Source of the DNA: Cyclobacteriaceae bacterium
GTDB taxonomy: Bacteria > Bacteroidota > Bacteroidia > Cytophagales > Cyclobacteriaceae
Direction of reading: 5' to 3'
DNA: 20,758 nt
NCBI GenBank assembly: GCA_025455225.1
Contig: JALOMY010000010.1
Location: 1 to 20,758 of the forward strand
Made by a program: the position numbers and the translations under genes. Shown here in pieces: positions 15,182 to 20,758 of the stretch (positions are counted from its first letter, which is position 1; each line of letters opens with the position of its first letter). The notes under the pieces were generated by a model. It saw only the letters and a program-made list of their open reading frames with translations, was not told the origin of the DNA and made no database searches.

Positions 15182-16375
15182 TTAAGGCTCGAAGAAAGCA
15201 ACTGAACCACCAACCCACGTTTTGTTCTTATTGAACTTAACACCAATCATCTCTCCGCGGCTCAGGCGGGCGAGATTGGTAACCAGGGTTGGTTTTGGCT
15301 GATCTTTTTCCCAGATGAATAGCAACCGGATTTCGGTTTTCACCAAGCCATCGGGTGCATGAATAACCGGTTCATAGTGCACTTTTCGTTGCAATAAAAA
15401 ATTCTCGTATTGATTAGCGGGTATCTGTTTCAGATCATCCGGTGTTACATGGAATTTGATACCGGTTCCTGAAAAAGAAAACAAAGGTTTCAAAACGTAA
15501 TTTTGAAGGTCATCTGGAAATGAAGTGAATTCACTGAGGAATTTACATTCGGGTACGTATTCACTTTTTATAAAAGGCATGGTGAATTTGCTGATGCGGA
15601 AAAACCAGTTGGGGTGACCAGCCCATTCCACATCGACCTCTTCAGTCAGGTTGAAATCCAATTTTAAATCGGTTCGTGTTAACAATTCATCAAAAATCAC
15701 CCGGTTATAAATTCGTTTAACCTGGATTTTCCTGCCGTCTTTTTGGTAATATAACTTTCTGCCTTCGCGTTTTACATCACCGATATGCACGGGCTCAATT
15801 CCGGTATAAGCACGTGTTACTATAAAATCGATGGCTGTATTTTGATTCAACGGATCGATTTCAAGCAAGATCACTTCATTCGGATCATGACCGTTCAACA
15901 GAATGCGCTTCACCAGTTGCTGATATTCTTCGCTGGATAGGCCGAAATGCGAGTGCATGTGCGCGGGTATTGGGAAGTGCTCGCGGAACCGGTTTGATAA
16001 AAAATCCTGCCAGCCGAATAAGGAGGGAAATCCCTGCATTTCGATCAGGCGGGGCTGTAATTCACTGTGCTCATCCTTAACAACGGCATAATCAAGTGCA
16101 AGAAATAGGGTATGGTCGTCTTCATTCTGAACTCGTAATATCGGAGGAATAGAACGTTCGGTAATGAATTTGAAATCATCGCGAATCAGAAATTGAATTA
16201 TGCTGTCGGATGCCTGAATTAATTTCTTTTTGAAATCGTGGTCAACAAATATGGGAGTTTCGGCCACTCTGAATTTTACCGGGCAATGGTAATAGTTATC
16301 GAGTGCCCGGATAAATTGATTGTACCGCTCTTCGGTAAAATAGTTGTTATAAGCCTGCCGAACTGAAGGAATCAT
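15182..16375 (-). CDS. Divergent ATP-grasp-like protein, probable carboxylate-amine ligase
   Basis: 397 residues, not assignable by eye to a named enzyme. An N-terminal part contains RLIEMQGFPSL (109-119), recalling the substrate-binding segment of glutathionylspermidine-synthase-like ligases. The C-terminal half looks like an ATP-grasp: NYVLKPLFSFSGTGI (292-306) with Lys296 and a Gly-rich loop, then TEIRLLFIW (347-355), and TNLARLSRGEMIGV (366-379), which has the Asn/Arg spacing expected for Mg-ATP ligands. The ligase role is therefore inference from fold-like motifs. Its ATG overlaps the stop of the glutamine amidotransferase gene by 4 bases (ATGA), so the two are translationally coupled and may form a complex. 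It is the last gene of the operon. No signal peptide is seen, so it is likely cytoplasmic. Confidence 0.78.
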   Translation of the reverse strand: MIPSVRQAYNNYFTEERYNQFIRALDNYYHCPVKFRVAETPIFVDHDFKKKLIQASDSIIQFLIRDDFKFITERSIPPILRVQNEDDHTLFLALDYAVVKDEHSELQPRLIEMQGFPSLFGWQDFLSNRFREHFPIPAHMHSHFGLSSEEYQQLVKRILLNGHDPNEVILLEIDPLNQNTAIDFIVTRAYTGIEPVHIGDVKREGRKLYYQKDGRKIQVKRIYNRVIFDELLTRTDLKLDFNLTEEVDVEWAGHPNWFFRISKFTMPFIKSEYVPECKFLSEFTSFPDDLQNYVLKPLFSFSGTGIKFHVTPDDLKQIPANQYENFLLQRKVHYEPVIHAPDGLVKTEIRLLFIWEKDQPKPTLVTNLARLSRGEMIGVKFNKNKTWVGGSVAFFEP

Positions 16376-17229
16376 AAAACCACATCGGTAAGTTGGGCGC
16401 GCAGGCCCATCATCAGAAAACGCGGAACTACAGCATGGTAGGTGGCCATTATTTTATCGGGATCATTGAGGTGATCGAGCATGTCCCAATATTTTTTCTC
16501 GCCATGTTTTTCAATAACGAGTTCCTTTTTATCCTCACGCAAGAGGTACATGCGCATGCCTGGTGCATCGGCTTCGGGGTGAAATTGTGTTCCGATAAAC
16601 GCATCGTCAAAACGAATGGCCATGACCGCCCGTTCGAGGTCAATATGGGGCCTGAATTTCTCAATGCATAAAAGTGCCCCTCCGCGTTCTTTTATTTTTT
16701 CAAGATTGGGTTCCGTGATCTGATAGTCGCGTGAATCTACCGCCCACATCGGGTCATTTAAACTTCTGAACAAGGGCTCATGCATGCCCTCATCTGTTTT
16801 ATGTACCGGCATTACACCGAAGGATGTGCTTTTTCGTTTCGATACATTGCCGTATCCATAGTAGCGACAATAGATCTGAAACGAATGACAGATTAATAAG
16901 ACATGCTTTTTTCTTTCAGGGTACCGTTCGTTATGATCGTGAATGGCATCCATCAAGGCAAAGTATTTCTGCTCCCAGATTGATCCTTCGCTTTCCAGGG
17001 GATTACCAGGACCTCCGGAGCTGATATAGATATCGTAATCAAGCCCGGGCACATCGTAATGTTGCCGTACATCGTAAATGTTAAAGTGTACGGGAAGATG
17101 TGAATCAGCGGTAAATTCTTCGATCAACTGTTGAATTCCCCTCATTCCTTCATTAGGAACGCCTTCATACAAATCAAGAACCGCTATGCGTATGGTGTCG
17201 ATCGAATTCAACTTAGTACTTTGATGCAA
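16372..17229 (-). CDS. Class I glutamine amidotransferase-like protein
   Basis: 285 residues with a complete GATase-1 catalytic set: oxyanion-strand motif SGGPGNPL (71-78), nucleophile Cys114 in LLICHSFQ, and His217/Glu219 in GTQFHPEAD. Such domains release ammonia from glutamine and pass it to a partner synthetase. No synthetase domain is fused; the partner is probably the ATP-grasp-like protein encoded next, whose start overlaps this stop (ATGA). The elbow has Ile instead of the usual Gly before Cys, so a peptidase-like or other hydrolase role cannot be excluded. A C-terminal extension of about 55 residues follows the triad. The start is TTG 17229, 6 bases after the upstream stop, giving a nine-residue lead before the first beta strand; a second in-frame TTG lies at codon 7. 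Confidence 0.85.
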   Translation of the reverse strand: MHQSTKLNSIDTIRIAVLDLYEGVPNEGMRGIQQLIEEFTADSHLPVHFNIYDVRQHYDVPGLDYDIYISSGGPGNPLESEGSIWEQKYFALMDAIHDHNERYPERKKHVLLICHSFQIYCRYYGYGNVSKRKSTSFGVMPVHKTDEGMHEPLFRSLNDPMWAVDSRDYQITEPNLEKIKERGGALLCIEKFRPHIDLERAVMAIRFDDAFIGTQFHPEADAPGMRMYLLREDKKELVIEKHGEKKYWDMLDHLNDPDKIMATYHAVVPRFLMMGLRAQLTDVVL

Positions 17230-17235
17230 AGATAA

Positions 17236-18333
17236 TCAACAGTTCGCTACTGTTTCGGCAACAATGTAGTCTACTACCTTCTCCAGGCTTCCAGTATTCT
17301 GATAAATGGCCAATTGCCGGTCGGCACCGGTTCCTTGTTCCAGCATTTTGTAAACGTAGCTGATGGCTTCACGGCTTCCAAGTTCATCAACCACATCATC
17401 GATAAACTCAAGCAGTTCACGTATCAGTGCCCGGGTTTCAACTTCTTCCTGTTTGCCAAAATCGATCAACTTACCATCAATTCCATACCGGCAGGCTCTC
17501 CATTTGTTTTCGTTAATCAGGGCACGGGTATATATAATGAAGCTCATGTTCTGCTTGCGCAGTTTGTATAATTTCACAACCAGGGCCTGAAACAATGCCG
17601 TAATGGCAAGGGTTTCTTCCACCCGCATGGGTACATCACAGATACGAAATTCAATGGTATCGAAAAACGGATGAACACGGATATCCCACCAGATTTTCTT
17701 GGCGTTATCAATGCACCCGGTTTTAATCAACAGGTTTACATAATTTTTGAAATCATCCCAGTCATTGAAATAATCCGGTAAACCGGTTCGTGGAAATTTA
17801 TCAAACACTTTAGTGCGGAAAGATTTGAAACCGGTGTTGCGTCCTTCCCAAAAAGGACTGTTGCATGATAGCGCATACACATGGGGAAGAAAATACCGGA
17901 TGGTATTCACAATGTGGATGGCCATATTTTTATCCGACAGGCCAACATGTACGTGCAATCCGAAGATCAGGTTTGAACGTGCCGCTTCCTGCATTTCGTT
18001 TACAATGGCATCGTAACGCGGATTCGGAGTGATCAATTGTTTCGACCAATGCGAAAACGGATGTGTGCCCGAAGCACCAATGCGTAAACCCAGGCTTTGC
18101 GCTATTTCACAAACCCCTTTTCTCAGCTTGCGTATATCACGGTCGGCTTCCTGGATATTCTGACAAATGCCGGTACCCACCTCTACAACAGCCTGGTGCA
18201 TCTCTGCTTTAACCTGGTCGTTCAGAGCTTGCTGAGCGATCTCCACTATTTTCTGATCATGTGAGGTAAGTTCACGTGTTTCCGGGTGAACCACCATGTA
18301 TTCTTCTTCAATACCCAGTGTAAATTTTTCCAT
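17236..18333 (-). CDS. GCS2/YbdK-type carboxylate-amine ligase
   Basis: 365 residues of the glutamate-cysteine ligase family 2. Motifs in order: GIEEEY (7-12) with metal-binding glutamates, ASGTHPFSHW (87-96), FGLHVHVG (124-131), SFRTKVFDKFPRTG (171-184), WWDIRVHP (215-222) and TIEFRICD (226-233). E. coli YbdK has weak glutamate-cysteine ligase activity; members in biosynthetic clusters join glutamate or another carboxylate to various amines. The reaction here is unknown, but amide bond formation with ATP is well supported. It starts at ATG 18333, 36 bases after the ATP-grasp stop, and ends 6 bases before the next gene. It is likely cytoplasmic and part of the six-gene operon. Confidence 0.92.
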   Translation of the reverse strand: MEKFTLGIEEEYMVVHPETRELTSHDQKIVEIAQQALNDQVKAEMHQAVVEVGTGICQNIQEADRDIRKLRKGVCEIAQSLGLRIGASGTHPFSHWSKQLITPNPRYDAIVNEMQEAARSNLIFGLHVHVGLSDKNMAIHIVNTIRYFLPHVYALSCNSPFWEGRNTGFKSFRTKVFDKFPRTGLPDYFNDWDDFKNYVNLLIKTGCIDNAKKIWWDIRVHPFFDTIEFRICDVPMRVEETLAITALFQALVVKLYKLRKQNMSFIIYTRALINENKWRACRYGIDGKLIDFGKQEEVETRALIRELLEFIDDVVDELGSREAISYVYKMLEQGTGADRQLAIYQNTGSLEKVVDYIVAETVANC

Positions 18334-18369
18334 AAAGTACAGCCTTAACGGATCGAAGGACTTTGGAAA

Positions 18370-19377
18370 TTATTTTTTCGTTGATTTTGATTTGGCAGAA
18401 GTGGTTTTAGTTGCTGGTTTTTCTGATTTCAGGAAGGCAGCAACAGAATTATTGACGTAGGATCCCCACGATAAGTTATCACCTCCTGCCTTTTGCTGCT
18501 GGGCACGTTCAACGGCATACCGGGCCGCATGCTCTACTACCCATTCAAAATTTTCCTGGCCAACCGAATGAACATCGGCATCGGGTGCAGGGTTGCAAAA
18601 GTCAATGGCATAAGGTATGCCGTTGCGAACTGCCATTTCTACGGTATTGAAATCATAACCCAGCGCATGATTCAGTTTCAATACATAGTCATGAACTTGT
18701 TTCACCAGTTTATCCGATGCCGGCTTACCACTGATGACGTAGCGCAGATGATGAGGGTTGCGTGGTTCATATTGCATAACCCTCACGTATTTTCTGCCAA
18801 TGCAGTAACATCGGAAATATTCTTCAAAGATGATCTCTTCCTGCAGCATCATTACCAGTTGCCCGGTTTCCTTGTAGGCGTTAAAGAATTCATCCATGTT
18901 GCTGAGTTTGTAAACGCTCTTCCATCCTCCTCCCGAATGGGGCTTCATGTAAGCGGGCCATCCGATGTATTCAAAAATCTTTTCCCACGACAACGGAAAT
19001 TTCAGGTTGCTGAATGAGGCTTCACCGGTATCGGTGGGACGATCATGCGATGGAAGTAAAACGGTTTTAGGCACCGGTACTCCAAGCTTAACGGCCAGGG
19101 CATTATTAAAAAACTTCTCGTCAGCACTCCACCAGAATGGATTGTTGATCACAGCCGCACCACCAATGGCGGCATTTTTAAGGTAAGCCCGGTAAAATGG
19201 AACGTCCTGGGAGATGCGGTCAATGATGACTGCATAATCCGAAGGTTCTCCTTGCTCTACTTTATCGATGGATACCGGCTCAGCCACGATATCCTTATGC
19301 CCCATTTTGTTGATTCGTTCAACAAATGCTTCGGGAAAGGAGCGTTCCATGCCATGTAAGATGCCTATCTTTTTCAT
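18370..19377 (-). CDS. ATP-grasp ligase of the D-Ala-D-Ala ligase/RimK-like superfamily
   Basis: 335 residues. An N-terminal Rossmann-like part begins MKKIGILHGMERSFP. The ATP-grasp core follows: WPAYMKPHSGGGWKSV (140-155) with phosphate-binding Lys145 and a Gly-rich loop, the hinge VMMLQEEI (175-182), and the Mg-binding end DFNTVEMAV (242-250) and YAIDFCNPAPDAD (256-268), giving candidates Glu247, Asp259 and Asn262. These enzymes form an acyl phosphate and then an amide or peptide bond. The last 20 residues are Lys/Ser/Thr-rich and probably disordered. Its ATG overlaps the stop of the exported hydrolase by 4 bases. The substrate is unknown; the GCS2 ligase beside it suggests stepwise synthesis of one product. 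Confidence 0.9.
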   Translation of the reverse strand: MKKIGILHGMERSFPEAFVERINKMGHKDIVAEPVSIDKVEQGEPSDYAVIIDRISQDVPFYRAYLKNAAIGGAAVINNPFWWSADEKFFNNALAVKLGVPVPKTVLLPSHDRPTDTGEASFSNLKFPLSWEKIFEYIGWPAYMKPHSGGGWKSVYKLSNMDEFFNAYKETGQLVMMLQEEIIFEEYFRCYCIGRKYVRVMQYEPRNPHHLRYVISGKPASDKLVKQVHDYVLKLNHALGYDFNTVEMAVRNGIPYAIDFCNPAPDADVHSVGQENFEWVVEHAARYAVERAQQQKAGGDNLSWGSYVNNSVAAFLKSEKPATKTTSAKSKSTKK

Positions 19378-20312
19378 AGTTCGGTCTTTTGAATTTGATT
19401 TCTGATTTCGATTAAGGTCTTTTGAAATTTATCCGTTTCGGTAAGATGAGGGTTGTGTGCTGATTGCGTAAACCAATATAGTTTTTTTTCCGGGCAATTT
19501 AGCTTTTGATAATAGGATTCTGCCAGGCTAAAATGGGTTTGATGGTCGCGGCTTCCAATAAATAAGTACACCGGGCAATTCAGTTGAGCGTGCTGGGTTA
19601 CAAAATCTGTTTTGGATGCTTCATTGAATAGCGACAGCCAGGTTACCGACCATGATCTAACCCGGGTTTCGGAAGGTGAAGGGTTATTCATTAATAATTT
19701 ATTCAGCCATTTCCGGTGGATGTATAATTGCCCGGCATTGGCAAACGGAATCTGAACCGTTTTTAATTCACGAAGGCATTCTTCGTTCTTCTGTTCTTCG
19801 GCTTTCTTGAATAATTCGTTCAGTGAAATTCGCTCACTTTCTTCCTGGTGAATCATTGGGCTCATGGTAATACAAGCCAGTAGGCGATCGGGTTTTTCTT
19901 CAGCTATGCGCAGTGCGAGGTAACCACCCCATGAATGCCCCACAAGATAGACTCCTTTTTTTGCAAACCGATTACACAGGTAGTCGATTACCTCAATGGC
20001 ATCCTGAACAAACCTGGAAACGGTTAATGGTTTTGGTGATGGATTCAGCGTTGCTGTCTTTCCGCTTTCGCGCTGATCCCAAAACACGACCGTAAAATGC
20101 TTGATAAGTTCACCGGTAAACCGGTCGGCATACGACATCGCTGAATTGCCTGGGCCTCCATGAAGAAAAAGCAGAACGGGGTTCCGGCTGTCTTGCCCTT
20201 GGTAGGAAATCCATTGTTTTATTCCTCCGATGGAGATGGCTTCTTTGCCCACAATCGGATCAGCCCATACCTGCAGGCTGACTAAAAGACAAAGAACACC
20301 GGTACGGATCAT
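19374..20312 (-). CDS. Exported alpha/beta hydrolase, proline iminopeptidase-like
   Basis: 312 residues. A short signal peptide (MIRTGVLCLLVSLQVWA, cleavage likely after Ala17) suggests a periplasmic enzyme. The fold is of the proline iminopeptidase subfamily: HGGPG oxyanion motif at 51-55, WDQRESGK at 78-85, nucleophile Ser127 in GHSWGG, Asp256 in GSRDHQT and His286 in SAHNPHL. A cap region of about 100 residues lies between 155 and 245. Such enzymes cleave N-terminal residues from small peptides or related amides and esters. It lies directly upstream of amide-forming enzymes and is coupled by an ATGA overlap, so it may trim or activate the pathway product outside the cytoplasm (inference). 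The start is ATG 20312, 2 bases after the esterase stop. Confidence 0.88.
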   Translation of the reverse strand: MIRTGVLCLLVSLQVWADPIVGKEAISIGGIKQWISYQGQDSRNPVLLFLHGGPGNSAMSYADRFTGELIKHFTVVFWDQRESGKTATLNPSPKPLTVSRFVQDAIEVIDYLCNRFAKKGVYLVGHSWGGYLALRIAEEKPDRLLACITMSPMIHQEESERISLNELFKKAEEQKNEECLRELKTVQIPFANAGQLYIHRKWLNKLLMNNPSPSETRVRSWSVTWLSLFNEASKTDFVTQHAQLNCPVYLFIGSRDHQTHFSLAESYYQKLNCPEKKLYWFTQSAHNPHLTETDKFQKTLIEIRNQIQKTEL

Positions 20313-20314
20313 AT

Positions 20315-20758
20315 TTACCGGATCAGTGACAAATAATGAGGAAACATTTCGCGCCAGGCAGGCCAGTCATGAGGCCGCTCATGGCGGATATCCAGCCAGT
20401 GATTGATTCCTTTTCTTCGGAGAATTTCTGCCATTTGTTCATTCGCGTTCCAACACATATCGTGTGTTCCTGTTCCCAGGATCACCAGCATATCGTAAAA
20501 ATATTCACTGTGGGCATTCGGTATAAAATCAGGGGGATTGTTGAAATAGACGTTATCATCATAATGCCCATCAAGCTGATCTCTGATGTCAAAGGCGGCT
20601 CCCATGTTAAAAACATACTTCACTACTTCCGGATGGCGGAATGCAAAATTGGTAGCATGATATCCGCCAAAACTGCATCCGGCTGTTGCTACCCGCATCA
20701 CCCCGGTTTCATGTTGCATAAAGGGAACCAGTTCTTCAAACAAAAACCGGTCATACCA
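20315..20758 (-). CDS. Putative esterase, alpha/beta hydrolase (5' end outside window)
   Basis: The frame is open to the right edge, giving the last 147 residues. The nucleophile elbow is AGCSFGGYHA (visible-part residues 26-35, Ser30), followed by FRHPEVV and a later strand with LVILGTGTHDMCW. The catalytic histidine is probably in RPHDWPAW near the end. This pattern fits the putative esterase family (esterase D-like, often annotated for trehalose or siderophore-type ester hydrolases). Whether it has a signal peptide cannot be seen. It lies 2 bases from the next gene, so it is the first visible member of the operon. Confidence 0.85.
   Translation of the reverse strand, partial: WYDRFLFEELVPFMQHETGVMRVATAGCSFGGYHATNFAFRHPEVVKYVFNMGAAFDIRDQLDGHYDDNVYFNNPPDFIPNAHSEYFYDMLVILGTGTHDMCWNANEQMAEILRRKGINHWLDIRHERPHDWPAWREMFPHYLSLIR

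Noticed and set aside
18493..19017. 174-residue open frame on the plus strand
   Set aside because: It is antisense to the well-supported ATP-grasp ligase and has no recognisable motif.
1..20758. CRISPR array, tRNA, rRNA, insertion sequence or phage genes
   Set aside because: No regularly spaced repeats, cloverleaf-like or rRNA-like segments, or transposase or integrase motifs were seen on either strand.

Overview
The window looks like chromosomal DNA from a Bacteroidota bacterium, most likely of the Cytophagales type. This is inferred from gene content: an Nfu protein with an N-terminal Nfu domain, BatD, the DUF2752/TM2 pair, and paired dicarboxylate/amino acid symporters. Ribosome binding sites are weak or absent, TTG/GTG starts are common, and base composition is moderate. 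I see no rRNA, tRNA, CRISPR array, phage gene or insertion sequence, and no gene-free stretch over 300 bases.

Left part (1-4594, plus strand): the 3' end of clpC with a clear intrinsic terminator, then peptide deformylase (def), a YbdL-type methionine/glutamine aminotransferase, a YafV-type omega-amidase and a small membrane protein. The aminotransferase and omega-amidase form a recognisable pair: transamination with glutamine gives alpha-ketoglutaramate, which the amidase removes. The 78-base gap between them is filled by a nested inverted repeat that would hide the amidase start codon.

Middle (4597-15153): on the minus strand lie an exported endonuclease/exonuclease/phosphatase-fold protein, the Fe-S scaffold Nfu and two tandem, closely related Na+-dependent acidic amino acid symporters. 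A P-type ATPase with unusual membrane ion-site residues lies on the plus strand and overlaps the end of the convergent chorismate synthase gene (aroC). BatD, without the rest of the Bat operon, lies upstream of aroC. On the plus strand follow a 61-residue conserved-looking small protein with its own terminator, and an overlapping DUF2752/TM2 pair of small membrane proteins.

Right part (15182-20758, minus strand, running off the window): six tightly packed genes, several joined by 4-base ATGA overlaps. In transcription order they are a putative esterase (partial), an exported alpha/beta hydrolase of the proline iminopeptidase type, an ATP-grasp ligase, a GCS2/YbdK carboxylate-amine ligase, a class I glutamine amidotransferase-like protein and a divergent ATP-grasp-like protein. 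Three probable carboxylate-amine or peptide-bond-forming enzymes plus an ammonia donor and two hydrolases suggest a pathway making and processing an unknown amide or small peptide. This is the most interesting system in the window. I recall related amidoligase neighbourhoods being predicted by comparative genomics, but I know of no defined product.
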